Below, in pieces: positions 42,308 to 51,189 of a DNA stretch of 64,000 nucleotides (its first letter is position 1; each line of letters opens with the position of its first letter). Where the stretch lies: positions 868,001 through 932,000 of the forward strand of contig NZ_SJPI01000001.1 in assembly GCF_007859865.1 (NCBI RefSeq), written 5' to 3'. The translations under genes were made by a program, and so were the position numbers. This DNA comes from Rubripirellula amarantea (GTDB taxonomy: Bacteria > Planctomycetota > Planctomycetia > Pirellulales > Pirellulaceae). The notes under the pieces are model-generated. The model did no database searches. It saw only the letters and a program-made list of their open reading frames with translations, and was not told the origin of the DNA.

Positions 42308-42316
42308 CCTTCACTC

Positions 42317-43990
42317 ATGTTCGCCAGTAATCAAAAAAGGCGGCGCGTACTCGCACTGTCGATCGCTTCGAGCCTATTTTGCCTTCCGGCGGCACTCGCG
42401 GACTCGCCTCAATCTCAACAGGAACTCGTTGAATTGCACGTGAGCGAATTGGTTCAGCAAGTCGTCGACTACGCGCCACTTCAAGACTCCGGCCTCGACG
42501 CATCCAGTGCATCAGCAGAGCTCGCGGAAACGCCTCAGCTATCAGAGATGCCCGATACCGCTGCCATGCCCGATCCGATGCCAATGCATCAGTATGCGGA
42601 TCCGACCTACACGGCTACTCCTTGCCAATGTTGCAATAGCACGTGCTGCACCAAAGAAAAGAAAGACGCAGCAACCGCGAAGATGAAGGGTGCCTACAAG
42701 GGCGTCTTCTATGCGAACGACTTCAGTTACCTGAACGACAAATGCTACGACGGACCTGAGTTCTGCGGCGATTCGCTCAAGGGTCTCCTCAACGGAAAAC
42801 TAGACCTCGGTGGCGAAGCTCGCGTTCGGTATCACAGCGAAAACAATCACCGCGGCCTCGGTTTGACGGGCCGCGACGATGAGTTCTGGCTCACTCGCTT
42901 GCGATTCTTCTCGAACTATCGAATCAATGAATACTTCCGTGTCTATGGCGAATACTTGTACGCCGATTCCGGAGGAGAGTTTTTCAACAACCGTCCGATC
43001 GAAGAAAATCGTGGCGAGATCCAGAACCTTTTTCTCGATACCAATCTGACTGAGAACTTGAGTGTTCGTGTCGGTCGCCAAGAATTGTTATTCGGTGAAC
43101 AACGTTTGGTTTCGCCATTGGATTGGGGAAACACCCGCCGGACATTCCAGGGTGTTCGGGGAACTTATCAGGGCGACGATTGGACCGTCGATGGCTTCTT
43201 CACGAACCCAGTCAATCGCAATGCAGCCAACGAATCGAAGATTGACGACGCCGAAGAGGACATTGATTTCTTCGGTGTGTACGCTAGTACCTCGAAGTTT
43301 GACGTGGGCACCGTCGACGCTTACTACTTAGGCCTGACCAATGACATCTTGGACTTCGACTACCACACTATCGGTAGCCGGGTCGGGGGCAAGAGTGATG
43401 GCGGCCTTCTTTACGAGGTCGAAGGTGGAGTTCAGTTCGGCAGCAATAGCCCTGGCTACGGCAGCCACAGTGCTGGTTTCTTCACCGGTGGTCTTGGCCG
43501 CCAGTTGAACGTCGCCAATGATTGGAAGCCAACCGTTTGGGCTTGGTACGATTGGGCATCGGGTGGCGACGATGTTCCCGCAGCTCGCGGCGACAACAGC
43601 TTCGATCACTTGTTCCCATTGGCTCATAAGTACAACGGATTCATGGACTTGTTTGGTCGCCGCAACTTGCACGACGTGAACTTCCAATTCATCACGCCAA
43701 TCATGGGTCCCAAGGTCAAGATGATTCTTTGGTATCACCACTTCTTCTTGGATCAAGCAACCACACCCTACGGTGTGACCATGCAGCCGTATAACGCAAA
43801 TAATGCAGCCCGTGACAAGGAGCTTGGTCAAGAGATTGACGTGCTATTCAACGTCGACTTGAACCCTCGCAACAACGTCTTGATTGGTTACTCGCACTTC
43901 AACGCAGGCGAGTATTTCAAGACAACGCCAGGTGTCCAAAGCTCCGACGATGCTGACTTCTTTTACTTCCAATACCAAACTCGCTTCTAA
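42317..43990 (+). CDS. Outer-membrane porin, alginate-export-like beta barrel
   Basis: From ATG 42317 this is 557 residues. A signal peptide (RRR, hydrophobic core, ending ALA before DSPQ) is followed by an Ala/Gln/Met-Pro-rich linker and a Cys cluster (CQCCNSTCC), then a long beta-barrel region. The barrel contains DLGGEARVRYH, VRVGRQELLFGEQRLVSP and GVRGTY, which resemble the alginate_exp porin family, and ends in Tyr-Gln-Thr-Arg-Phe, a typical terminal Phe for outer-membrane insertion. Divergent placement next to nrtA suggests it lets nitrate or related anions through the outer membrane; this is inference. A strong terminator follows at 44019-44050. Confidence 0.85.
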   Translation: MFASNQKRRRVLALSIASSLFCLPAALADSPQSQQELVELHVSELVQQVVDYAPLQDSGLDASSASAELAETPQLSEMPDTAAMPDPMPMHQYADPTYTATPCQCCNSTCCTKEKKDAATAKMKGAYKGVFYANDFSYLNDKCYDGPEFCGDSLKGLLNGKLDLGGEARVRYHSENNHRGLGLTGRDDEFWLTRLRFFSNYRINEYFRVYGEYLYADSGGEFFNNRPIEENRGEIQNLFLDTNLTENLSVRVGRQELLFGEQRLVSPLDWGNTRRTFQGVRGTYQGDDWTVDGFFTNPVNRNAANESKIDDAEEDIDFFGVYASTSKFDVGTVDAYYLGLTNDILDFDYHTIGSRVGGKSDGGLLYEVEGGVQFGSNSPGYGSHSAGFFTGGLGRQLNVANDWKPTVWAWYDWASGGDDVPAARGDNSFDHLFPLAHKYNGFMDLFGRRNLHDVNFQFITPIMGPKVKMILWYHHFFLDQATTPYGVTMQPYNANNAARDKELGQEIDVLFNVDLNPRNNVLIGYSHFNAGEYFKTTPGVQSSDDADFFYFQYQTRF

Positions 43991-44018
43991 TCGCGAACCT
44001 TGGCAGTAGCTAAACGAC

Positions 44019-44050
44019 AAACGCCGCGTGAAGAATTTCACGCGGCGTTT
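44019..44050. terminator. Bidirectional intrinsic terminator
   Basis: A 13-bp perfect GC-rich stem with a 6-base loop (AGAATT) sits between the convergent porin and SPFH genes. T-runs flank it on the plus strand, and A-rich sequence precedes it, so it can work in both directions. Confidence 0.88.
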
Positions 44051-44068
44051 TCATTGCTGTTGACGAAA

Positions 44069-45652
44069 CTATTTCTTAAGCGGAATCGTCGGTGTGATGT
44101 TCTCGAGATCAGTCCACAACGTGCCTTCGCCCGCGTAAAACAACTTCAAATCTAAGTTGGCAGGCAATTGTTCAGCAAACTCCCATTTGTTGAACGCTGC
44201 TGGTGATCCGAAAGCCTGGACGGCCAAGCGAAACTTGTCTGCGCTCGCTTCGCTGCTCATTTTCTCGGCCCCCGATTCGGCGCGTCCGATCATCACCGTT
44301 TTCTGGGCGTCGAGTTCGGCAGTTTCGCGATCGATCTTGGCAACCAATTGCTCGGTGGCAGCAGCGATCTCGCGAGCTTCCTTTTCCCCTTCGGCCAGCA
44401 CACCAGCCCGCAATCGGTCGGTATCCACACGAATTCGTTCCGCTTCCAACTCGACTTTGGATTCCGCTTCACGCAGATCAGCTTCGATGCGAGCCGTCTT
44501 GGTTTCCTCGTCCCTGGTCAATCGCAGTTCGTCCGACACGTACCCCTTTTGAATGGGCTGACGAACTTCTTGCGGAATGTAGATGTGACGCACTAGGCCG
44601 TAGAGCAGCGTGATATTCTTCTCGGCGAGAACGTCTTTGAACTCGTCACTGACCGCCGTTTGAAACGCTTCGCGTGATTCACCTATCAACAGCTCAACGG
44701 CGCCCATCTTGGACCCATTGTTTCGACAAATAGATTCGCTTTGCGGTTCAATCACCTTTTCTTCGACCGCGGCGATGTTCCCAAACGTACGAACGATTTC
44801 GGCAGCATCAGCCGGCAACACGCCCCAAATCGCACTGAAGTCCAACTGGATATCGAAACCATCATTGCTGGGAAAGTTAATTCCCGTATCCGTCACCGCT
44901 AAGGGCTCGCCTTGTTCGTCATAAAGCGATCGTCCCGAGGCGTCTTTTTGTTCGGACACTTGAATACTCGTTTTTCGGAACCCAACATCGATCAGGTCGA
45001 CCTGCTGCTCTTTGGGATTGATCGGATACAGCCCCGGTTGCAATACCTTGTCTTGGATACCGGGCAAGAGACCGAGTTGCGGGTTGTCAGTTTGCATGGT
45101 TACCACGCCCACATGACCCGTAGGAATCTCGACCCATCCACCGACCTTTTCTTGCCGTCCTACCTTCACCTTCTCACTGCCGACGATATTGAATTCGAAA
45201 GCGTAGGGGTTTGCTCGATAGCGTCCAGGACCAAAAACCTTTCGCAAAATCCCTTTGTGCTTGACGCGGTCGGTGCCATCCAAATCCCCATCCACCAAGA
45301 ACTTGCCCGGCGGCAGAGGCGTGCCGATCTTACTGGTCACCACGGCGATCTGACCTGGCATGACGACGAAGTCCGGGACAATCGTTCTTTCCCAGTACAG
45401 TGGATTGAAGAAGTGCCGACCGGGGCCGCGCATTTCCTCTTGCACGCCGACTTGTCCGTCACGCGCCATCGAACCGGGTTCGGGATCCTCACCACCGAAA
45501 ACGATGCCACCTTTGTACCGAAGTTGTAGCGAGTGACCGTCTGGAACATAGACTCGGCACACGAACCATTCGAATAGCCCTATTGCCAAAAGGATTAGCC
45601 AGACCGAGCTGAACACGAACCCAATCAGCGATTTGTTTTGTTTGATACTCAC
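44069..45652 (-). CDS. SPFH/band-7 domain membrane protein, downstream paralogue
   Basis: This 527-residue protein has one N-terminal membrane helix (about 9-28) followed by CRVYVP and a long SPFH/band-7 region. Around residues 380-470 is an Ala/Glu/Arg-rich coiled coil typical of flotillin/stomatin-like proteins. Such proteins form large oligomeric cages or membrane scaffolds. The start is GTG, overlapping the upstream stop as GTGA (45649-45652), so the two paralogues are translationally coupled and probably assemble together, like HflK/HflC. No protease or partner gene is adjacent. The exact role is unknown. Confidence 0.85.
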   Translation of the reverse strand: MSIKQNKSLIGFVFSSVWLILLAIGLFEWFVCRVYVPDGHSLQLRYKGGIVFGGEDPEPGSMARDGQVGVQEEMRGPGRHFFNPLYWERTIVPDFVVMPGQIAVVTSKIGTPLPPGKFLVDGDLDGTDRVKHKGILRKVFGPGRYRANPYAFEFNIVGSEKVKVGRQEKVGGWVEIPTGHVGVVTMQTDNPQLGLLPGIQDKVLQPGLYPINPKEQQVDLIDVGFRKTSIQVSEQKDASGRSLYDEQGEPLAVTDTGINFPSNDGFDIQLDFSAIWGVLPADAAEIVRTFGNIAAVEEKVIEPQSESICRNNGSKMGAVELLIGESREAFQTAVSDEFKDVLAEKNITLLYGLVRHIYIPQEVRQPIQKGYVSDELRLTRDEETKTARIEADLREAESKVELEAERIRVDTDRLRAGVLAEGEKEAREIAAATEQLVAKIDRETAELDAQKTVMIGRAESGAEKMSSEASADKFRLAVQAFGSPAAFNKWEFAEQLPANLDLKLFYAGEGTLWTDLENITPTIPLKK

Positions 45653-47295
45653 TTGGATTCTCCATCAACGGATTCTGATTCATTGTCTGTTTGCTTCGCG
45701 GCGCTCGGGTTTGAGTGATCATTGAACTCGCTGAAGATGTCCATCAGTGGGCTATCAGCAGTATTGACCATCATCTGGCGAAACGCGGGAGCCATTTTCT
45801 TGAGCATGACCCATCGAGCGTACTCGTCACCATTACCGTCATAGGCTTCCACCGATTTTTGCCACCCCGCAGCTTCGGCTTCGTTTTGAAAGTTGATCAC
45901 TTCCGCGGCCGCTTTGCCTCGCGCGGTAATCGCCTCGGACTGATCCGCTGCGGCGGCCAATTCGACTTCGGCGACTTTCAAACGTTGCTGAGCTTCGATA
46001 ACGGCGACTTCTTGAGCACGTTTGGCTTCGGTCGTCAGCTTAACAACCTCTTGCTCAACGCCCACGAGAACTTGCTTCTGCTTCACGAGTTCTTGTTCGA
46101 CCTTAAGCTGTTGTTCGCTAAGCTGTTGCTCGATTTCCTTAACGTACTGCTGAGCCTGCTGAGTCGCAATTTGTCGCTCGCGTACTGGTTTCGCGATTTG
46201 TTGCGGTGGTGAAATTCGCGTGATCAACGCTTGGATGATTTCGATGCCTTGACTTTGACAGGTCGCACCAATCGTGGCTTGGAAATCCTCTTGAAATTCC
46301 GATCGCTTTTCACCAAGGATAAAATCGCGTCCTGAATTATCGCTGCCTCGTAGTCGGCAAAACGAACGAGCATTCGGAAGAATGATCTTCTGGATGATTT
46401 CCTCTTCGACAATCGCGTTGTTGCTACTGTCATTCGTTTCGTCGTTGTAAGTCACAAATACTTCTGCGGCTCGATCCGGATCGACACGAAACTCAATTCG
46501 CCCATCAAGCTTGACCCAAAAACCGTCGCGGCTAGGAAACCCCATTTCACCCCCGGTGGAAAGATTGAATCGTTGGCTACGACAATCAACTAAGTTGACG
46601 CGAGCAACGTAGGGGTTGATGTAGTAGACACCGGGATCGAGCGTTTTCTTTTGCACGCCGCGCTTGCCATCGGCAACGATTAGCTGGTTCGGATCCTCTG
46701 CCATCGGTGCTGATAGAAGCGTCACGACACCTTTGAAGCCGGCTGGCACCACAACTGGCTTATGAAGTTCGACCAACTCGATGTAGTTGTCTCGCATCGG
46801 ATTAGGCTCTGTGCCGGCTTCGTAGCTGATCGCGTTGAGCGGGTAACGTCCCGGCCGAAGCACTTCGCCGAAGATGCCTTTTTGGGAGGTATCATCGGCG
46901 ATCAGGTTTCCGTACCCGAGGTTCTCGCCATAAAGACGAATGCGTACACCTAAGCGGTTTTCGGGCACCTCGACTTGATCAACGATATCCCAATCCCATT
47001 TCCAAGGGTTGTAGAAGTAGCGACCTTCCGCAAGCACTCGTTCCTGGATGCCTTTGAAGTTTCCAAACTCAGCCTCTGGAACGATCTCCATTTCGTTGGT
47101 CAGTTCGGATCCCGTCTTTTTGGTAAGGACGGCTATCTTTCGAGAGGGAACTTCGACACGACAAAACAGAAAAGCCCAAATCGATAATCCTAATAATCCG
47201 GCTAAACTGAATAGGATGGCGGCACCTAAGCCGCCCGAGCGAAGCCAAGGCTTTGCTTGTCCGCTGGCTTGAGAATCTTCAAAATCGGCTGACAT
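45649..47295 (-). CDS. SPFH/band-7 domain membrane protein, upstream paralogue
   Basis: I choose ATG 47295 (548 residues) because GGAG lies 6 bases upstream and the protein then starts MSADFED before a single membrane helix; the longer frame from 47382 adds 29 unsupported residues. After the helix comes FCRVEVPSRKIAVL, the same junction as in the downstream paralogue. The SPFH domain (about 60-370) leads into a Gln/Glu/Val-rich coiled coil (about 375-490). The C-terminal tail is acidic and Asn/Ser-rich. The gene is divergent from rnr with about 160 bp between starts. The two paralogues should form a hetero-oligomer in the cytoplasmic membrane. Confidence 0.85.
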   Translation of the reverse strand: MSADFEDSQASGQAKPWLRSGGLGAAILFSLAGLLGLSIWAFLFCRVEVPSRKIAVLTKKTGSELTNEMEIVPEAEFGNFKGIQERVLAEGRYFYNPWKWDWDIVDQVEVPENRLGVRIRLYGENLGYGNLIADDTSQKGIFGEVLRPGRYPLNAISYEAGTEPNPMRDNYIELVELHKPVVVPAGFKGVVTLLSAPMAEDPNQLIVADGKRGVQKKTLDPGVYYINPYVARVNLVDCRSQRFNLSTGGEMGFPSRDGFWVKLDGRIEFRVDPDRAAEVFVTYNDETNDSSNNAIVEEEIIQKIILPNARSFCRLRGSDNSGRDFILGEKRSEFQEDFQATIGATCQSQGIEIIQALITRISPPQQIAKPVRERQIATQQAQQYVKEIEQQLSEQQLKVEQELVKQKQVLVGVEQEVVKLTTEAKRAQEVAVIEAQQRLKVAEVELAAAADQSEAITARGKAAAEVINFQNEAEAAGWQKSVEAYDGNGDEYARWVMLKKMAPAFRQMMVNTADSPLMDIFSEFNDHSNPSAAKQTDNESESVDGESK

Positions 47296-47301
47296 TTGCA
47301 G

Positions 47302-47305
47302 CTCC
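47302..47305 (-). promoter_or_regulatory. Ribosome binding site of the upstream SPFH gene
   Basis: On the minus strand GGAG lies 6 bases before ATG 47295. This supports that start over the longer frame opening at 47382. Confidence 0.6.
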
Positions 47306-47454
47306 GAAGGGAAAACATGAGGGGGAATCGTGATACCGCTAGCCTGTTTGGCACCAAAGGTTAGCTCACCGAGGCGCGGCATCCGACAAATTCTCGGTTC
47401 ATCTCATGCAACTGGCTTGTTCCGGCAACGTTGGGATTGCTCTATTCTGGATAC

Positions 47455-49707
47455 ATGGATATTCAAAATGAACTTGCCGATCGCGTCATGCGCTTCGTCG
47501 TCTCGCCCGACTACCGACCCTGCAAGCCCAAACAGATTGCTGCTGAACTAGGCTTGGATGACGAATACCGCGAGGTTCGCCGAACGGTGAAACAGCTCGT
47601 CCTCGAAGGTCGACTCGTGTACGGATCGAACCACCTCGTTTACAGCAGTGGAAGCGTTGGAGGGGCGGCTGATTCGATCCGCGGTACTTTCCGAAGGGCG
47701 CTTGGTGGCGGCTTTGGATTCGTACGCCCCAATCATGCCGAGGACGGCGCGGACATTCCCGAAGACTATTTTGTCCCGCCGGGCAAAACGATGGGCGCTC
47801 TGGAGGGCGACTTAGTCGAAATCAAAATCCGCCCGGGACGTCGTGGTGAGGACGAAGCGGTCGTTTCCAAGATTCTCGAGCGAGCACGTCGTCAATTCAC
47901 TGGTACGTTTCGCTTGTCAGGAAAAACGCCGGTTGTCTTTCTTGATGGAACGCCATACGACAAACCCGTTTCGGTCGGTGATGTTCGCGGATTGCCACTT
48001 GAGAACGACGACAAAGTGTTCGTTGAAATGGTCGACTTTCCCGATGACGAAGGGGAGGGCGGGGAAGCGGTTATCTTGGAACGCTTGGGCAGCAGCAAGA
48101 ATCCAGCCATTGATACGCTTTCGATCATGCGTCAGTACGGATTGCCTGATGAGTTTCCCGAAGCGGTTATCAATGAAGCACGCCAGCGAGCTGATGAGTT
48201 CAACGACGAAGCCGTTCCCGAAGGTCGCAAAGACCTCACCAAATTGCTAACGATCACGATCGATCCGTTTGATGCGCGTGATTTCGATGATGCAATTTCA
48301 CTCGAACGAGAACCAGGTCGTTGGCGACTTTGGGTCCATATTGCCGACGTCAGTCACTTCGTTCAGGTCGGCGGCAAGATTGATGAAGAAGCTCGTAAGC
48401 GTGCGACCAGTGTCTATTTGCCTGACCGCGTCGTGCCAATGATCCCCGAGATCATCAGCAACCACCTTGCTTCGTTGCAGCCCGACAAGATGCGTTTGGT
48501 GAAAACGGTTGAAATCGAAATGCTAGACGATCTGACTGTCACGCATACCGAAGTTCACAACGCGGCGATTCATAGCGACATGCGTTTGAACTATGAACAA
48601 GTAGATCAGTTCTTGGCGGCTCCCGATAACTTCACTGAAAAGTGGGGCCAGGAAGTTTGCGACTTGCTCGCTCGAATGCACAAGCTTGCAATGCAAATCC
48701 GTAAAGCACGATTCAAAGCCGGATCGTTGTCAATGGACATGCCTGACATCAAGTTGGACATGGACAAACAAGGCAAGGTGAAGGGTGCGTATCGCGTTGA
48801 GCATACCGAGAGTCATCAAATCATCGAAGAGTTCATGCTCGCCGGAAACCAGGCGGTGGCAACATGGCTTGATGACTTGAAGCTCGGATTTCTGCACCGA
48901 ATCCACTCGCCGCCCGAGCGTCGCAAACTACGGCAATTGACGATGTTCGTGAACGATCTGGGCATCAAAGTGGATTCACTAGAAAGCCGGTTCGAAATTC
49001 AACGAGTCCTTGATACTGTGGCAGGCACACCACTCGAAGACGCCGTTAACTTCGCCGTGCTCAAGAGCATGAACAAGGCAGTCTATGGACCGCAGGCCGA
49101 AGGCCACTATGCCTTGGACATGGAGCATTACTGCCATTTCACAAGCCCAATTCGACGTTACCCCGACCTCACCGTGCATCGCTTGGTGCAACGTTTACTT
49201 GATGGCGAAAAGACGCCCGATGACGCCTTTGCCACATTGTTGAAACTGGGCCATCACTGCAGTGACATGGAACGCAACGCCCAGAAGGCTGAACGTGAAT
49301 TGATTGAGTTGAAGCTGCTGCATTTTCTGAAGAAGCACATCGGCGAAACGATGGAAGCGATCATTAGTCGCGTATTCGCAGATGGCTTGAATGCACGCTG
49401 CGTGAAATTGCCCGTCGATGGATTCATTCCGGTCACCACGCTTCCCAGTGACAAATACCGGTTCGAACGTCGCGGAAACATGCTGATTGGTTTCAAAGAA
49501 GGCAATCGCTTTCGATTGGGTGACCAACTGACAGTGAAAATTGTCAAAGTTGACTTGCAAGAACGCCAACTTTTCTTGGAATGCATTAAGAATCACAGTG
49601 CAAAGAACGACATTGGGGGCGGCGGTAGAAAGATGGCCAAGAAACCCAACTACAAGATGAAGCGTAAGTATGAACGCCGAGCTGAAAAGAAAAAGCGCCG
49701 ACGATAG
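47455..49707 (+). CDS. rnr: Ribonuclease R
   Basis: From ATG 47455 (MDIQNEL) the protein is 750 residues; a TTG at 47431 is less likely. Order of parts: N-terminal winged-helix region (1-60), cold-shock domains (about 65-210), RNB catalytic domain with the Asp cluster D270/D273/D276/D278/D279 in IDPFDARDFDDAI, and a C-terminal S1 domain (about 635-720). A strongly basic tail (KKPNYKMKRKYERR and following Lys/Arg) ends the protein. RNase R degrades structured RNA 3'-5' in the cytoplasm and acts in rRNA and tmRNA quality control. It may be co-transcribed with the glycosyltransferase gene 60 bp downstream. Confidence 0.95.
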   Translation: MDIQNELADRVMRFVVSPDYRPCKPKQIAAELGLDDEYREVRRTVKQLVLEGRLVYGSNHLVYSSGSVGGAADSIRGTFRRALGGGFGFVRPNHAEDGADIPEDYFVPPGKTMGALEGDLVEIKIRPGRRGEDEAVVSKILERARRQFTGTFRLSGKTPVVFLDGTPYDKPVSVGDVRGLPLENDDKVFVEMVDFPDDEGEGGEAVILERLGSSKNPAIDTLSIMRQYGLPDEFPEAVINEARQRADEFNDEAVPEGRKDLTKLLTITIDPFDARDFDDAISLEREPGRWRLWVHIADVSHFVQVGGKIDEEARKRATSVYLPDRVVPMIPEIISNHLASLQPDKMRLVKTVEIEMLDDLTVTHTEVHNAAIHSDMRLNYEQVDQFLAAPDNFTEKWGQEVCDLLARMHKLAMQIRKARFKAGSLSMDMPDIKLDMDKQGKVKGAYRVEHTESHQIIEEFMLAGNQAVATWLDDLKLGFLHRIHSPPERRKLRQLTMFVNDLGIKVDSLESRFEIQRVLDTVAGTPLEDAVNFAVLKSMNKAVYGPQAEGHYALDMEHYCHFTSPIRRYPDLTVHRLVQRLLDGEKTPDDAFATLLKLGHHCSDMERNAQKAERELIELKLLHFLKKHIGETMEAIISRVFADGLNARCVKLPVDGFIPVTTLPSDKYRFERRGNMLIGFKEGNRFRLGDQLTVKIVKVDLQERQLFLECIKNHSAKNDIGGGGRKMAKKPNYKMKRKYERRAEKKKRRR

Positions 49708-49767
49708 GACTCTGTCGCAACGGCCAGCGCAAACAAGCTTCCGCCTCCCTTTGACTCGTTCGTTCTT

Positions 49768-51180
49768 TTGGTGCTCCCCGTGTCCCGCTCGCGTTCTCGG
49801 TATCTTGTTGCCGCACTAATCACAGCTATTTCGATCAAGGTTGCTTTGATCTTGATGATGGGGCCGGCGGCAATCGCATGGGACGCGGCTCAGTATTGGC
49901 GGTTGTCGACGCTCGTTCTTTCAGGCGACCTGTTCTTTCTAAGTGAACCGATTGCCTACCGGACACCGATTTATCCCTGGATGCTGGCGCTCATTCGGGC
50001 CATGACGGACACGTACGCTTTGAAGGCGATCGTGACGGTGCAGGGTGTGCTCTATGTAGCATCGGCTTGGATTGCAAGCGTGATCGCCAAACGTGTGACC
50101 GGTCTTGAGAGCGCCCAGTGGATCACGCTCGCATTGTTATTGCCGGCTGTCTCCGCAATCACGTTCTACGCGACAACGTTGTCGGAGCCATTGTTTGTGT
50201 TTGTGATGATGGTCAATTCACTGGCTGTGCTGGACTATGCGAAGCACGGGACCGGCGGACGAGCGGCTTGGATGGCGGCAACCTTTGCGTTATTGATTTT
50301 GACTCGCCCGATCGCAATCTTGCTGTGGGTTGTTCACCTGGCTTTCTTGCTGGTGATCCACCATCAGAAAACGACCCCAGTCAGCGACTTTGCCCTCGTT
50401 CGAAAGCCTCTTGCGGCGAAAATGGCCCAGGCCGCGATTGCCGTGGGTGTGATGACTCTAATGATTGCACCTTGGATTGTCCGTAACCACGTGCTATTCG
50501 ACAAGTTTTTCCTCACCAAGTTCACTGGCCGAAACATCTGGATTGTCACCTTCCAAGATGGATCGGGTGCAGGCTTGCCGATGCCTCAAACGCCTGCCGC
50601 AAACGAACTGACACGTCGACTCGAACGCGTGGATGCAGCGGACGAATGGCAACTGACGTGGCAGACAGCGCACGCATTGGTAGCGTCAGGTTTGTCGGAT
50701 CCAGCCTGTGATGACTTAATGAAAACCGTCGCGACCGATGCGATCAAGTCTGATCCTGGCAAGTTTGGCCTGAAGGCGGTTCGACGCATCATCAACTTCT
50801 GGCGAACTCCGATCACGGACTTGCCGCTCCCTGCCCCCGAAGACCGCTACTCGAGCGTTCGACGGTGGCAAGTTCAGATCCCGATTGCGGAAGCGGCTAT
50901 CGACAATCGCGCGGGGAAACACCTTTGGGTCAATTCTGTTCTGATGCTGGCGATGATTACCGCAGGCGTCATCTTGATTGCTCGAAATGCAACTCGATCC
51001 TATGGCGTGTGGATAGTCGGTATCCTGATGTACTTCTGCGTTGTCACAGGGATCGTCGAAATTCCCGCGTATCGCTATCGGATGGTGGTGGAACCCTATG
51101 TGGCGTTGTTGATCGGATCCGCTGTTGCTGTTTCCGCAAATCACTGGATTAGAAAACGATCCGATAAACCTGCAAACTAA
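49768..51180 (+). CDS. GT-C-type membrane glycosyltransferase (ArnT/GT39-like)
   Basis: This is a polytopic membrane protein of about 470 residues with roughly nine to eleven hydrophobic helices. The first loop contains WDAAQYW, placing an Asp (D39) where GT-C enzymes keep a catalytic acidic residue. A long polar loop (about 265-375) lies before the final helices. No ATG is available near the N-terminus; candidate starts are TTG 49768, GTG 49771 and GTG 49780. Such enzymes use polyprenyl-phosphate sugars at the periplasmic face. The GT2 gene 9 bp downstream could supply that donor, so the two probably act together. The substrate is unknown. Confidence 0.8.
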   Translation: MVLPVSRSRSRYLVAALITAISIKVALILMMGPAAIAWDAAQYWRLSTLVLSGDLFFLSEPIAYRTPIYPWMLALIRAMTDTYALKAIVTVQGVLYVASAWIASVIAKRVTGLESAQWITLALLLPAVSAITFYATTLSEPLFVFVMMVNSLAVLDYAKHGTGGRAAWMAATFALLILTRPIAILLWVVHLAFLLVIHHQKTTPVSDFALVRKPLAAKMAQAAIAVGVMTLMIAPWIVRNHVLFDKFFLTKFTGRNIWIVTFQDGSGAGLPMPQTPAANELTRRLERVDAADEWQLTWQTAHALVASGLSDPACDDLMKTVATDAIKSDPGKFGLKAVRRIINFWRTPITDLPLPAPEDRYSSVRRWQVQIPIAEAAIDNRAGKHLWVNSVLMLAMITAGVILIARNATRSYGVWIVGILMYFCVVTGIVEIPAYRYRMVVEPYVALLIGSAVAVSANHWIRKRSDKPAN

Positions 51181-51189
51181 AACTTCTTC

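Larger units (their letters stand above)
41591..42316. promoter_or_regulatory. Divergent non-coding control region between nrtA and the porin gene
   Basis: These 726 bases have no recognisable coding sequence on either strand. Several short open frames exist but overlap each other and lack family features. The stretch is long for this compact window and carries several stem-loop candidates (separate entries). It must contain the start signals for the nine-gene nitrate operon to the left and the porin to the right. I could not place sigma70- or sigma54-type promoters with confidence. Confidence 0.7.

Noticed and set aside
41696-42314. Overlapping short open frames on both strands between nrtA and the porin gene (73-126 codons)
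   Set aside because: None has a recognisable motif, a good ribosome binding site or sensible composition, and they overlap each other. A decayed gene cannot be excluded.
42296-42316. TTG 42296 or ATG 42302 as the porin start
   Set aside because: The GGAG nine bases before ATG 42317 and the clean signal peptide from there favour the later start.
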